Positions 8,428 to 18,027 of a stretch of DNA of 63,098 bases are shown here, in pieces. Location: contig JAAHFN010000011.1 in the NCBI GenBank assembly GCA_010672965.1, positions 265,772-328,869 on the forward strand, read 5' to 3'. The notes below the pieces were generated by a model that was not told where the DNA came from, searched no databases, and was given only the letters and a program-made list of their open reading frames with translations. Position 1 is the stretch's first letter, and every line of letters begins with the position of its first letter. The stretch comes from Oscillatoria sp. SIO1A7. GTDB lineage: Bacteria > Cyanobacteriota > Cyanobacteriia > Cyanobacteriales > Laspinemataceae. The position numbers and the translations under genes were made by a program.

Positions 8428-9057
8428 ATGGCTGTTAACATTAAGTCTCAATATATCCTGGTTGCAGGAAAGCAGATTCATTATCTAGAGGCGGGGCAAC
8501 CAGCTAATCCTAGTATTCTTTTTTTGCACGGCGCTAGTTTTAGCGCTCAAACTTGGCAAGAAATCGGCAGCCTAGAACTTTTAGCAATTCAAGGTTATCG
8601 AGCGGTGGCAGTAGATCTGCCCGGTTACGGCAAGTCGGAGCAATTTTCGCCAAGCCCGCCAGAATTTATGCTGGAATTGCTAGAGTCGTTAAATTTGAAA
8701 CAACCGATTCTCGTCTCGCCCTCTATGAGCGGACGTTATAGCCTTCCTTTGGTTGTCGATTATGCCGAAAAATTGAGAGGATTCGTCCCCGTTGCCCCGG
8801 TCGCAATTCCCCAATATCGAGAGCAACTCGAAGGCATAGAACTGCCTGTTTTGGCGATTTGGGGCAGCAACGATCGCATTGTTTCCCCAGAACAAGCCGA
8901 TCTGCTGTTACAACTAATGCCTAATGCCCAAAAGGTTATTTTAACTAATGCCGGTCATGCTTGTTATATGCGAGAGACCGAGTTGTTTCACAAACATTTA
9001 CTAGAATTTTGCGATCGGCTTTTGCGATCGGCAACCAAAACGCAGATTGACTCTTGA
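8428..9057 (+). CDS. ABHD14-like alpha/beta hydrolase
   Basis: A protein of 209 residues. The expected triad is visible: the nucleophile serine in SPSMSGRYSLP, the acid in WGSNDRIV and the histidine in NAGHACYM. FLHGASFSAQTW supplies the oxyanion HG motif. SPSMSG in place of the common GxSxG is the pattern of the ABHD14/CIB group. The substrate is unknown. A TTG at 8416 would add four residues; the ATG at 8428 is more likely. It is monocistronic and followed by heptamer repeats. Confidence 0.8.
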   Translation: MAVNIKSQYILVAGKQIHYLEAGQPANPSILFLHGASFSAQTWQEIGSLELLAIQGYRAVAVDLPGYGKSEQFSPSPPEFMLELLESLNLKQPILVSPSMSGRYSLPLVVDYAEKLRGFVPVAPVAIPQYREQLEGIELPVLAIWGSNDRIVSPEQADLLLQLMPNAQKVILTNAGHACYMRETELFHKHLLEFCDRLLRSATKTQIDS

Positions 9058-9443
9058 CAGAATTGGGCATTGGGCATTGGGCATTGGGCATTGGATGTTG
9101 GACATTAGTAGTAGGTTGGGCCCGCCATCAACGAAACCCAACAATAGCGCTATCTGACCGCTGACCGCTGACCGCTGACTGCTTACTGCTATAAAATAAT
9201 GTCTTCTAAAAAAGGGTTTTCCGTAGAACGGGCGAGACGCCCGTTTCAAAACAAGGGCGGGCGGGGGGACAGGCGGGACGCCCGTCCTACAGGAGGTTAT
9301 ATTACAATTTTTTTTTGTGGGTAATTAACCGGATTTGATCTTATGTGCTGTAGGGGCGATTTCGCGCTCTCGCCCCTACACAAGGAGCAACGATCGCGCT
9401 GACCGCTGACCGCTTACCGCTTACTGCTTACTGCTATAAAAAA
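9058..9443. repeat. Repeat-filled intergenic region
   Basis: In order: gggcatt heptamers (9063-9096), a partial GTTGGG palindrome (9111-9145), gctgacc heptamers (9154-9180), a GTAGAACGGGCG/CGCCCGTCCTAC hairpin element ending near taaccggatttgatct (9222-9342, family C right end), a gtaggggcga/tcgcccctac hairpin (9349-9380) and more heptamers to 9435. No gene. Confidence 0.75.
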
Positions 9444-10067
9444 ATGTCTTATAGTCAATTTAAGCTCAAAGAACTGAAAAGCCAGTTTGGGCTAAAAATT
9501 TTGGAAGAAGAAGAAATATTTTCCAACTTGGAACCCGTCCAGCCAAGTTCGCTATTAAGAGAGATTTTGGCGCGCAATCTTCCCCTGGCCTTGAGAATAG
9601 ATACGGAAAAAGCGCGATCGGAGATGATTGTCGCACAAGTTTTAATCGAACTGCGCGAAATATTTCAAGGGCAAATCAGCCTTTTCTCTGGTAGAGAGTT
9701 TGACATCGACCAAAGTCAGGGACTAAATGGCACTTGTGACTTTCTTATTAGTCATTCGCCGGAACAGTTATCTGTGGAGGCACCAGCGGCTATTCTGGTA
9801 GAAGCCAAAAATGATAACATCAGAGGAGGTATTCCCCAGTGCCTTGCGGAAATGGTAGCTGCTAGAGTTTTTAACGATCGCGAAAACAATACAATTCCCT
9901 GCATTTATGGTGGAGTGACTACCGGCAGTATTTGGAAATTCTTAAAACTCGAAAAAAACTTGGTTTATCTAGAAAAAGGAGAACATCATATCAACGATAT
10001 AGATTCCCTTTTCGCTATTTTAGTGCATATAGTCGAGACCAGTCGCCCAACCTCGCCAGACGTTTAG
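9444..10067 (+). CDS. Conserved protein with PD-(D/E)XK-like core
   Basis: A protein of 207 residues that I cannot assign to a named family. GTCDFLIS followed about 20 residues later by AAILVEAKNDNI has the spacing and hydrophobicity of the D...ExK active site of PD-(D/E)XK nuclease folds. The following QCLAEMVAARVF helix often carries a further conserved Gln in that superfamily. Proteins like this occur singly in filamentous cyanobacteria. It has no methyltransferase or toxin partner here. The start ATG at 9444 is preceded by repeat sequence without a clear ribosome-binding site, and the stop lies at the edge of a ggggtgt repeat tract. Confidence 0.6.
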   Translation: MSYSQFKLKELKSQFGLKILEEEEIFSNLEPVQPSSLLREILARNLPLALRIDTEKARSEMIVAQVLIELREIFQGQISLFSGREFDIDQSQGLNGTCDFLISHSPEQLSVEAPAAILVEAKNDNIRGGIPQCLAEMVAARVFNDRENNTIPCIYGGVTTGSIWKFLKLEKNLVYLEKGEHHINDIDSLFAILVHIVETSRPTSPDV

Positions 10068-10477
10068 GGGTGTGGGGTGTGGGGTGTGGGGTGTGGGGTG
10101 TGGGGTGTGGGGTGTGGGGTGTCGGGTGTGGGGTGTCGGGTGTGGGGTGTGGGGTGTGGGAAGGGTGGGAAGCCGCCAAGCCCCTTCGGGGCGGCTACGC
10201 CTACGAAGTGTGGGGAGGGTGGGGAGGGTGGGAAGTGTGGGAAGCCGCCAAGCCCCTTCGGGGCGGCTACGCCTACGAAGTGTGGGAAGGGTGGGAAGGG
10301 TGGGAAGGGTGGGAAGCCGCCAAGCCCCTTCGGGGCGGCTACGCCTACGAAGTGTGGGAAGTGTGGGAAGAATTAAACAAAATTTTCTCTCCACACTTCC
10401 CTACACCCTACACCCCACACCCTACACCCCACACCCCACACCCCACACCCTACACCCTACACCCTACACCCTAAAAC
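10068..10477. repeat. ACACCCT-type heptamers and 72-bp triplicate
   Basis: A run of ggggtgt (10068-10160) precedes three 72-base units starting at 10169, 10241 and 10313. Each contains gaagccgccaagcccctt and cggggcggctacgcctac, which pair as a GC-rich hairpin. The tract closes with the complementary run of acaccct/acacccc (10397-10471). The two flanking runs are inverted relative to each other, so the whole could fold into one long stem. No gene. Confidence 0.85.
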
Positions 10478-11818
10478 CTACTCCCCAGTAATCGACAAGC
10501 CCTCGACCCAAATGCGGGGACAAACTCCCGAAGGAGTTAGCTCTGGCTGTTGTTCCACAAAGACAATAGACTTTAATAAGTCGCGAAAATCTCCGGCGAC
10601 AGTTGCCGAGTCAATACTCGTCTTTTGGCCATCTTCGATTAACCAGCCATCGAAAGGTAGAGAAAAAGAACCTTGTAGGGCTTTGACCCCGGCATGCAGA
10701 GCGCTAACTTCATCGATGAAAACAACGTTGTTGGCCGACTCCAGACTATACTCCCGTTCGGCAGCAGCCCCGGGAAAGACATGATAAAAATGGGGACTAA
10801 CTGTTACTTTAGCGCCAAGATTAGCATTGCCCGTAGGGCTGGCATTCATCTGTTGAGCAGTACCGGCGCTATGCATAAAGCCGCTTAATATTCCAGCCTC
10901 AATTAGCGACACGCGGCGGGTCGGAGTTCCTTCGCCGTCAAAAGTTGTTGGTGCTACATTATCTGCATGCAAGGCATCGTCGGAAACCGAAAGGAGCGGC
11001 GAGGCGATTTGGGTTCCCAGAGACTCTGGGCTAGAGAGACTTTGCTTGTCCAGAATATTGCGAGCATTGAAAAGATTGGAAAAAGCACCGAGCAGGCTGA
11101 GGAATGCTTCCGCTGAAAAAACTACAGTGTATTTGCCGGACTTGACTTTTTGATAATCTAAGTGGCTGATGGTTTTTTCTCCAGCTTCTTGGATGCAGCC
11201 AGTTACATCCAGTTTTTCTAGACTGCGGCCAATGCGGAAAGCGGTAGCACTGCGAGTTTTTTTCTCCTCTTGTTCTGTTTTCGTGCAAAGGTAGATAGAG
11301 GTATAAGAGCCGCCTTCCGCTCGGGCAGCGCCGTCGCTATTGATATAGAATCTGTCGATATCTCGCTGAGCCAAGCCGTTGTAAGGAACGCTGGCGATCG
11401 CCTCGTGATATCCCAGCAGCTCTTTTTCCGAATCCAGCAGAGTTTCTATCAGTTTCGATACCGGAACTTGCGGCGTTTTCTCCCGAGACATATTGGCAAT
11501 GGGAACCGTCGCTTCCGGGCTAAAATCTGGAACTTGTTCTTTGACCCCAAAAAAACTAGCCTCATAAGCGGTCTTCAAGGCCAACTCCAAACCTGTCGGG
11601 TTAACGTCGGTGGTGGAGGTGATGCCCATTGTCCGCTCGGAATTCCAGACCCGAACCGTAACGCTAGAGCGATTCGAGGCTTTTACCTGTTTCGCTTCTC
11701 CGCTATCGACCCGGACGCTGTTTTCATCCACCGTCGCTCCATAAATATCGAATTTCTCGATACCCAGATCCTTTGCCTTTTCTTGGGCCTGAGCGGCCAA
11801 TTCATCAATATTAATCAT
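10478..11818 (-). CDS. pmbA: TldD/PmbA family protein, PmbA (TldE) subunit
   Basis: A protein of 446 residues. It is the non-metal partner of the TldD/TldE heterodimeric peptidase, which in enterobacteria degrades unfolded peptides, including CcdA, and matures microcin B17. It lacks HExxxH, as expected for TldE. The family-typical VRVWNSERTMGITSTTD strand is near residues 55-71, and NANLGAKVTV plus FLHSAGTAQQMNASPTG-like segments are in the C-terminal half. TldD is encoded on the same strand 3.2 kb upstream, separated by an ABC exporter and an opposite-strand gene. It is preceded by a family-B repeat element. Confidence 0.9.
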   Translation of the reverse strand: MINIDELAAQAQEKAKDLGIEKFDIYGATVDENSVRVDSGEAKQVKASNRSSVTVRVWNSERTMGITSTTDVNPTGLELALKTAYEASFFGVKEQVPDFSPEATVPIANMSREKTPQVPVSKLIETLLDSEKELLGYHEAIASVPYNGLAQRDIDRFYINSDGAARAEGGSYTSIYLCTKTEQEEKKTRSATAFRIGRSLEKLDVTGCIQEAGEKTISHLDYQKVKSGKYTVVFSAEAFLSLLGAFSNLFNARNILDKQSLSSPESLGTQIASPLLSVSDDALHADNVAPTTFDGEGTPTRRVSLIEAGILSGFMHSAGTAQQMNASPTGNANLGAKVTVSPHFYHVFPGAAAEREYSLESANNVVFIDEVSALHAGVKALQGSFSLPFDGWLIEDGQKTSIDSATVAGDFRDLLKSIVFVEQQPELTPSGVCPRIWVEGLSITGE

Positions 11819-11934
11819 CTATTCTCCAGAGCGCGATCGTATTTTTGAGATGGTTTTCCAGATGGTTTTCGAGATGGTTTTCTAGATAGCCATATTAGAG
11901 ATGGCATTGTCGAGACGGCCGCTCTCTACTACGG

Positions 11935-12074
11935 GTGTGGTCAAAATTGCAGAGGATCCCCCCCAACCCCCCCTTATAAAAAGGGGGGGCTTTCTTGCCC
12001 CCCTTTTTAAGGGGGGTTTGGGGGGATCTTCCGACTGGGGTATCCCATTTTTATCAACAGATTTTGACCACACC
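11935..12074. mobile_element. Family-B MITE-like element
   Basis: Terminal repeats ggtgtggtcaaaat and attttgaccacacc bound an internal inverted repeat (ggatccccccc ... ggggggatc). Another member interrupts the WD40 gene at 50306-50474. No transposase frame is present. Confidence 0.8.
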
Positions 12075-12114
12075 CCTCTGCTACTTGCATCCATTGAAAT
12101 ACTCCTCTTAACCC

Positions 12115-13737
12115 TCAAGCGGGTTTATCGTACTCTATTTTACCATATTCTAGTTTGATAATGCGGTCTGCCATATAAAAATAGCGATCGTCATGGCTAA
12201 TTACCAGCAGCGTTTTACCCCGATTCTTCAATTGCGGCAGCAACTCGGTATAGAATATTTCCCGAAATGTAGGGTCTTGATCTGAGGCCCACTCATCAAA
12301 AAGATAAATCGGTCGGTCTTCTAGATAAGCAGTTAGCAGTGCCAGCCGTTTTCGCTGACCCTGAGACAGATTGGTGGTAGAAAGCTTGCCATTCTCTACA
12401 GTGACCTTGCTATCTAACTGTAGTTCTTGCAAGTATTTTCGAGCTTGTACGTCTAGGTTTCCTTTGTCTAAACCCAGCAATCGCTCGAATAAATAGAAGT
12501 CAGAAAAAACTACCGCAAAATGCTGGCGATACCACTCCCGATTCTCGTTATTTATTCGCTCCCCGTCCAGGTAAATTTCTCCGACTTCCGGGATGTAGAG
12601 GCCAGTTATGATTTTAGCAAGAGTTGACTTGCCGCTGCCATTGCCCCCCACTATAAAAACCAATTCTCCAGGTTTGAATGTTAGCTCGATATCCTTGAGG
12701 CTAAAGTGGCTGTCTTCTTTCTCTCCTCGGTAAGTATGGGTTACTCCTTTAATATCTAGGCTCTGCCAGGAGGCACGAAGCTGAGGCAAAACGGCGGAGC
12801 TATTTTCTCTGGCGCTGGCTAGAGACAAACCCAAGTTATCAATTTTTTTCAGGGCAATGCCAGCTCGACTGAGAAGTGGAAGCTGGCGCATCACGCTTTC
12901 TAGGGGAGCCATTATAAAGGTGATGGTCAATATATAGCTAGAAAGAAGTGAGGGGCTCATGGCGATCGCCTGGCTTATGCCAAAAATCAGCAAGCCAATT
13001 GCCCCAAAAAACCAAAGCTGACTCACGCTATTGGCTGCAGCGAGGATCGTCATGCTATTCACTCTGTTGTAGCGCAAGGAAGTAGCGGTGCCTTCCAGGT
13101 CTTCTGAGAGAAAAGATTGACGGCGTTGAGAGTGGAGCTTTAGTTCTTTCATCCCTTCTGTTATCCCGCGAAAATGCCCCAATAGCTGGTCTTGCTGTTC
13201 GCGAGCCTTACCAAAAAATTGCCATGCCTTTTTAATTAAAAGTTGAATGGAGACAACAGCGATAATTAAAAAAGTAAAAACGATTAAGAATACTGTGCTA
13301 GATAGGGACAAAAGATAAACCAGACAGCCCCCTATAATGGCTGCATCAATGCAGAGGAAAGGAATGGCGAAAACACTGCTAGCGACAGACTGTACGTCAC
13401 TGGTCAGCGTCGCTAGTAATTTGGAGGCACCCAGTTCTTCTAGATGGCGAAATTCTGAAGCTAGAATTTGGCGAGACAGGTGCATCTGCATATCAAAAAT
13501 GGCTTTTTGGGAAAGGCGAATCAGCATTATCTGAGAAGAAATACTGCTAAGTAGAGCCAGACATAGAAATCCGGCAAAACTCCCAAAAATAGCAGTTGCT
13601 GAAGGGTTAGCGCTATTGGCAGTATCGTTGATAAGCGCAACCAAGCGAGCGCTGCTAAAACCGCTAATCAGTCCGGTGACTATAGCGATCGCGACCATTT
13701 CCCAGGAAGAGCGCAGCAGAAAGTAAATCAGTTTCAT
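12115..13737 (-). CDS. Cyclic-peptide-type ABC exporter (fused TM and ATPase)
   Basis: A protein of 540 residues. Residues 1-320 contain about six membrane helices. The ATPase follows with Walker A GGNGSGKSTLAK (about 361-372), signature LSQGQRKRLALL, Walker B PIYLFDEWASDQDP and the switch SHDDRYFYMADR. The short size and the YLFDEWASDQDP form match the SyrD/PvdE cyclic peptide exporters. It probably works as an inner-membrane homodimer. It sits between pmbA and tldD, whose products trim peptides, so a joint role in export of a processed peptide is possible. No precursor peptide gene is recognised. The start at 13737 begins directly with the first helix. Confidence 0.85.
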   Translation of the reverse strand: MKLIYFLLRSSWEMVAIAIVTGLISGFSSARLVALINDTANSANPSATAIFGSFAGFLCLALLSSISSQIMLIRLSQKAIFDMQMHLSRQILASEFRHLEELGASKLLATLTSDVQSVASSVFAIPFLCIDAAIIGGCLVYLLSLSSTVFLIVFTFLIIAVVSIQLLIKKAWQFFGKAREQQDQLLGHFRGITEGMKELKLHSQRRQSFLSEDLEGTATSLRYNRVNSMTILAAANSVSQLWFFGAIGLLIFGISQAIAMSPSLLSSYILTITFIMAPLESVMRQLPLLSRAGIALKKIDNLGLSLASARENSSAVLPQLRASWQSLDIKGVTHTYRGEKEDSHFSLKDIELTFKPGELVFIVGGNGSGKSTLAKIITGLYIPEVGEIYLDGERINNENREWYRQHFAVVFSDFYLFERLLGLDKGNLDVQARKYLQELQLDSKVTVENGKLSTTNLSQGQRKRLALLTAYLEDRPIYLFDEWASDQDPTFREIFYTELLPQLKNRGKTLLVISHDDRYFYMADRIIKLEYGKIEYDKPA

Positions 13738-14111
13738 AAAGGGTCACTTATAACCAAATAACGTTTTTTTTGTTTGCTCTTGGTGGCGGTGACGGATTCA
13801 AGGGCAGCCATCAAAGCTTTGGGCCTCTCAAATTGAAAATGCTTTTGCCATGCTGTATTGTATAGCAGTAAGGCGATCGGCTTTCAGCAATAGGGGCGTT
13901 TCCGCAAACGCCCCTACGGGTATGCTAATCTCTCAAAGGCGCGAGGGGTATGAGGTAGTGCTTCGCTGCTTTGCACGGGCAGGCACTTGCGCCAGCTACA
14001 GGAAGTCAGCTAATATTGCCAGTTTGGAGATAGAGAATTTGAATAATATTTTTATTAAAACAACAATAAATCTGGTTTATACATTTTTGAGTAAAAGCGA
14101 GCAAAAAGTAA
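13738..14111. other. Intergenic region between divergent genes
   Basis: It holds a taggggcgtttccgcaaacg / cgcccctacg hairpin at about 13890-13918 and short repeat fragments around gtagtgcttcgctgc. Both flanking genes must have promoters here; I cannot place them with confidence. Confidence 0.5.
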
Positions 14112-14898
14112 ATGAGTGCTAAAAATTTATCGCCAATCCTAACTTTACTGCCTATTAAAGTAGAACAGAATCAAGATTTAGAACTAGGCGATCGCTATAG
14201 CGTTGTAGATCTGTATTGGCTAGATGCCCTTTCCATATCCAAGCAAGAGTTTAATGGCGAAACTCCGCTTTCCGACCCGCTGTTTACTGTTGAAAAAAGC
14301 AAAATTACTGTAGAAAAAGATGTTTTTAAAATATTGCTCTTTACAAGAGCGATTGAGTGACGGGCAGCTAGAAATGGTTCGCAAGTCGAGCGTGGATATC
14401 TTGTCAAGTCTGGCCTCTAGCCATGAAGGGTTTATCTGGTTTGTAAGCGGCTTAAAACTGGTGGAAGAACCAGACGAAGCTAAAGGATATTTTGAATATC
14501 CAGAAGAATATTACACTATAGATGCTTGCTGCGATCGCATGAGCATTAACGGTCGAGTGAGTATATTTGAGCTAAGCCGCGATGACTTGGAGTATTACTC
14601 TCAAATGTTAGGCAATTTTGATGCAGTAAGCGGCATTGCCATTGAACCGGGCAGAATGGCTGATGTTTTGTCAGTTTTATCGTTAACCGAACCCATCCCT
14701 TCGAGTCAACGAGGATACTTAGTCGAAACGGTCAGCTACAAATCCCTCATTGCCGTCTTAGAACTGGGTAGCTTCTTTTTTGAAGAATTGGACAACGGTA
14801 CGCGATTAAGATTAGTCGGCAAAAAACTCGATCGCCATAATATGATTAGTAACATTGAAAAATATATTGCAAAAATTAGCCAAACTCGCGTAGCTTAG
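14112..14898 (+). pseudogene. Conserved hypothetical gene split by a frameshift
   Basis: The first frame (14112-14360) reads from MSAKNLSPILTLLPIK to KDVFKILLFTRAIE. A second frame (14320-14898) then continues as SLQERLSDGQLEMVRKSSV to the end at KISQTRVA. The two overlap by 41 bases, and the second has no ribosome-binding site. A single gene of about 260 residues with a one-base indel near 14325-14345 (around gcgattgagtga/ttacaagag) explains this best. I do not recognise the family. The C-terminal part is mixed alpha/beta with an acidic middle (EEPDEAKGYFEYPEEY). Alternatives are two coupled proteins, a sequencing error, or programmed frameshifting at the tttttaaaa run. Confidence 0.55.
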
Positions 14899-14976
14899 TA
14901 GCGTCTTCGCCCAGTGAAAAATTAGCAGGATTATTGCACTGATGCAACCCTGCTAATCCTCATAATGAGCGTATAA

Positions 14977-16452
14977 TTAGCGTCCGCCGACGACAATCGA
15001 ATCTACCTTAATATGGGGCTGTCCTACGGTTACATAAACGCTGCCGCTAACAGAACCGCAGAAACCGGCAGCCAAGCCCACATCTTCGGAACACATGGAA
15101 ATCTTATTCATAATTTCCTTAGCCTCGCCGATTAAGGTTGCACCCTTGAGAGGCTTAGTAACTTTGCCATTTTCAATTAAGTAGGCTTCGTCAACTCCAA
15201 AATTGAATTCGCCAGTCGGGCCGACGCTACCGCCTCCCATCTTTTTGCAATAGATACCTTTGTCAATAGAGGCGAATAAATCTTCTATAGAATAGTCGCC
15301 GGGAGCGATATAGGTATTGCGCATCCGGCTGGCGGCTGGGAAAGCATAGCTTTGGCGGCGGCCGCTACCCGTCCGGGGGTGTCCGGTGCGCAAAGAGCCG
15401 GTGCGATCGGCGAGAAAATTCTTGAGAATACCGTTTTCAATTAACAGGGTTCGCTGGGCGGGCATACCCTCATCGTCCATATCGATAGTTCCAAAAGCAT
15501 TCTCGGAAAGACCTTCATCCCAAGCAGTCAGGCTTTCGTGGGCAATCTTTTCTCCTTTCTTATCTATAAATGGCGTAGTTTTCTGTTCTATTTGGGTAGT
15601 TTCCAGCAGATGTCCGCAGGCTTCGTGGAAAATCACACCACCAAACCGATTTGCCATTACTATCGGGTAAGTGCCGGATTCTATATAATCGGCGTAGAGC
15701 ATTATACCGGCGGATTCTGCTAATTCGTCGGCACTAGAAGAGGAATCCCACGATCGCAGAAAGTTGGGGTCGCTGGTATCTCCCAAGCGTAGGTTGATAG
15801 ACGAACGATGGTCGCCATCGGCGCAGAGCAGACTGCAAGCGACAGTTTGCGTCAAGCGAATATCCCGGGCGAAAGTGCCATCGCTCGATGCTACTAAAAC
15901 TTCTTGCCAGTCTCGAAAATAGCTAGCCCGTCGCGATTGAACGTGGGAAGCCTTGCGATTCGTATTAGCATTGGCTTCTAGCAGAATTTCCCCCATTTCC
16001 CGCATCCCGCTACAGTTAGATAGCCAAGCTTCTTTACCGCCCTGGGTCGCATAGTCTCTTAGGGGTTCTAAGTTAATATCTGGAACCAAAGCACTCGCGC
16101 CTGGTAGCTCTAGCCCCATGATGGAGAGTCCTTTTTCTAAAGCCAACTTTAGGCCAGAAAATGATAAGTCATTGGTGCTGACGTAGCAGTCGGCGACCCC
16201 GCGAAACACGCGCACTCCCGCACCGCCGGATAGGCGAGGAGATATGCTGGTAATAGAATCATCTTCTGCGAGGCAGCTGATATAGTTGACGCGCTCTATA
16301 AAGAATTCGATGAAGTCAGCACCGGCAGCACGTCCCAATCCCAGAAGTGCGGCTAGGGGCTCTCTCCAGCTAGAGTCAAATCGATCTACTCTGGAGCTGT
16401 ATTGGAAACTGGATGTATTTTTTTTGGGTATTGTCGGCAGAATAGTTGGCAT
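14977..16452 (-). CDS. tldD: TldD metallopeptidase subunit
   Basis: A protein of 491 residues. The zinc motif HEACGH (about 271-276, within [15 protein letters not shown]) identifies TldD, the catalytic half of the TldD/TldE peptidase. The family strands [20 protein letters not shown] and [13 protein letters not shown] follow. With PmbA it forms a ring-enclosed protease acting on extended peptides in the cytoplasm. The gene is on the same strand as the ABC exporter and pmbA but separated from them by an opposite-strand gene, so it is not a simple operon. The N-terminal 25 residues are variable and the start at 16452 is the only clear one. Confidence 0.93.
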   Translation of the reverse strand: MPTILPTIPKKNTSSFQYSSRVDRFDSSWREPLAALLGLGRAAGADFIEFFIERVNYISCLAEDDSITSISPRLSGGAGVRVFRGVADCYVSTNDLSFSGLKLALEKGLSIMGLELPGASALVPDINLEPLRDYATQGGKEAWLSNCSGMREMGEILLEANANTNRKASHVQSRRASYFRDWQEVLVASSDGTFARDIRLTQTVACSLLCADGDHRSSINLRLGDTSDPNFLRSWDSSSSADELAESAGIMLYADYIESGTYPIVMANRFGGVIFHEACGHLLETTQIEQKTTPFIDKKGEKIAHESLTAWDEGLSENAFGTIDMDDEGMPAQRTLLIENGILKNFLADRTGSLRTGHPRTGSGRRQSYAFPAASRMRNTYIAPGDYSIEDLFASIDKGIYCKKMGGGSVGPTGEFNFGVDEAYLIENGKVTKPLKGATLIGEAKEIMNKISMCSEDVGLAAGFCGSVSGSVYVTVGQPHIKVDSIVVGGR

Positions 16453-17046
16453 GGATTGCTTGTTTTTATTTTTGATTCTAGCAAATGATTGGGGGTTAGA
16501 GAAAAGGCTGTTGCCCGATCGCGCCTACAGGGGATATAGCAGTCAGCAGTCAGCAGCCAGCAGTCAGCAGTCAGCTAAAGTCCTGCCATCTTAGCGCAAA
16601 AGGCGCGTTTTCTATAGCAGTAAGCGGTCAGCTATCAGCAGTCAGCTTGAGCGCCAAAGCCTTGCCACGTTCGAGCTATTGGCACTTTGATTCCTGTCCG
16701 CGCCCGAGCGTCGGTAATGCTATAACTGTCTAACCTTAATCGGTAGTGGCCCTATTTTACAAAGTAGGGGCGAACGGCGCGAATCGCTTTTACTGCCCTG
16801 GTATTAGATTATACCATCAAGCTTGGACGGGACTTACGGAGCCTTAAGGGAGCGATCGCTCTTCTGGGGGAATGGCATATGCCCTCCTAGGGCGAATGGC
16901 ATATGCCCCTACAAAGTCCTAAACCATCTTAGTAGTGCAATATAATATTTGCGATTGCAAAAATATCAACATTAAAACTATCATTTATTCTAAGTGTCAA
17001 CAATTCAAAATATAGACCTAAGAACTCAAAAATTTAAGCTAAGAGC
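16453..17046. repeat. Repeat-rich intergenic region
   Basis: Contains CAGTCAGCAG heptamer-like runs (16538-16575, 16618-16650), two copies of aatggcatatgcc (16871 and 16896) and partial ends resembling gggacttacg (about 16829). No convincing gene. It lies between the tldD start and the 3' end of the next minus-strand gene. Confidence 0.6.
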
Positions 17047-17976
17047 TCAAAACTTTAAACTAACAACAAAGGGAGCGATCGCAGCCACAAAATCAGCCAC
17101 AGACTCGTAAGGCAAAACATTGCGTCCGGGAATTGTAACTCCTTGTCCCCGTGGCAAATGCTTGAGATAATCTGCCAAGCGCATTTCGGGAGTTTCCTGC
17201 TTGCCTTCACGACTAATGCTAGATGCTTTGTCTCCGATGACAACCAGAGTAGGTTGGGAAATGGCAGTCATATCGCGATCGTAGTTTTTGCGCCAAAACC
17301 CGGCCAAAAAAGAAAACACCGCATAGCGGCTGGCCATATTGTCGGCTCCCTCCATTAAAGTTTCCAGCCATTCTGCGTCAACATCCTCAATTGCTGCAAA
17401 CAGTTGTCGCCTAGAAAAAGAATCTAAAAATTCTCGGCGGCGGGCATAGCGATAAAAACCATTGCCCGCCGGAGCGTCAAAGAAGAGATTCCAAATTAGC
17501 TTTTGCTGCCAAGGAGAACTCTCTCCGGTCATAACTGGCCAAGCCGGAGGACCGCTTAGCACTAAGCCTCGAATTAAGTTAGATTCCTCTTGTAGTTGGC
17601 TTAACTTAATGGCTGCTGGCAAGAGGGCTCCTTGAACTACGACAATTGCCGGTTTTTGTACCACAGTTTGGCAAAAATGCTGCAACTGCTTCCCCCAATC
17701 GGCTGGACTGTAAGCCACCCGAGGCATATCGCTTTCGCCGCATCCGAGCAAATCGGGATTGTAAATCGGATTCTTATATCCTTTTTGCAACCACTCTTGA
17801 CAGAATCGACGCCAAAACTGCCGGGATAAGCCTACACCGATGGGATGTATTAATACGAGGGGAATATCCTCAGAGTCACTAGATTGTTTGGAGATTTCAT
17901 AAGCGCAGCGATAATCTTTCCAATTATAAAACTGCGTTTCTGGCTTGGTTATTCCTGGCATAGAGGATTTTTCCAT
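17047..17976 (-). CDS. Alpha/beta-hydrolase-fold protein, atypical active site
   Basis: A protein of 309 residues. VLIHPIGVGLSRQFWRRF and PIYNPDLLGCGESDMP are the oxyanion loop and strand-4 region of an alpha/beta hydrolase. The nucleophile elbow should be Gx[S/C/D]xG, but the matching segment reads VVVQGALLPAA, with Gly at the nucleophile position. The acid site VIGDKASS is present. The catalytic histidine position reads IPGRNVLPYES, with no His. It may therefore be a non-catalytic or altered member. The family call is good; the activity is doubtful. The neighbouring gene is on the same strand 51 bases upstream of its start. Confidence 0.75.
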   Translation of the reverse strand: MEKSSMPGITKPETQFYNWKDYRCAYEISKQSSDSEDIPLVLIHPIGVGLSRQFWRRFCQEWLQKGYKNPIYNPDLLGCGESDMPRVAYSPADWGKQLQHFCQTVVQKPAIVVVQGALLPAAIKLSQLQEESNLIRGLVLSGPPAWPVMTGESSPWQQKLIWNLFFDAPAGNGFYRYARRREFLDSFSRRQLFAAIEDVDAEWLETLMEGADNMASRYAVFSFLAGFWRKNYDRDMTAISQPTLVVIGDKASSISREGKQETPEMRLADYLKHLPRGQGVTIPGRNVLPYESVADFVAAIAPFVVSLKF

Positions 17977-18027
17977 TCTGGCTAGTTGATTGCTTTTTCT
18001 ACTTATTCCCTATTTCCTCTAATTAAT

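Noticed and set aside
10020-10491. Several open frames across the ggggtgt tract
   Set aside because: Seven-base repeats without stop codons stay open in all frames; the products are simple repeats.
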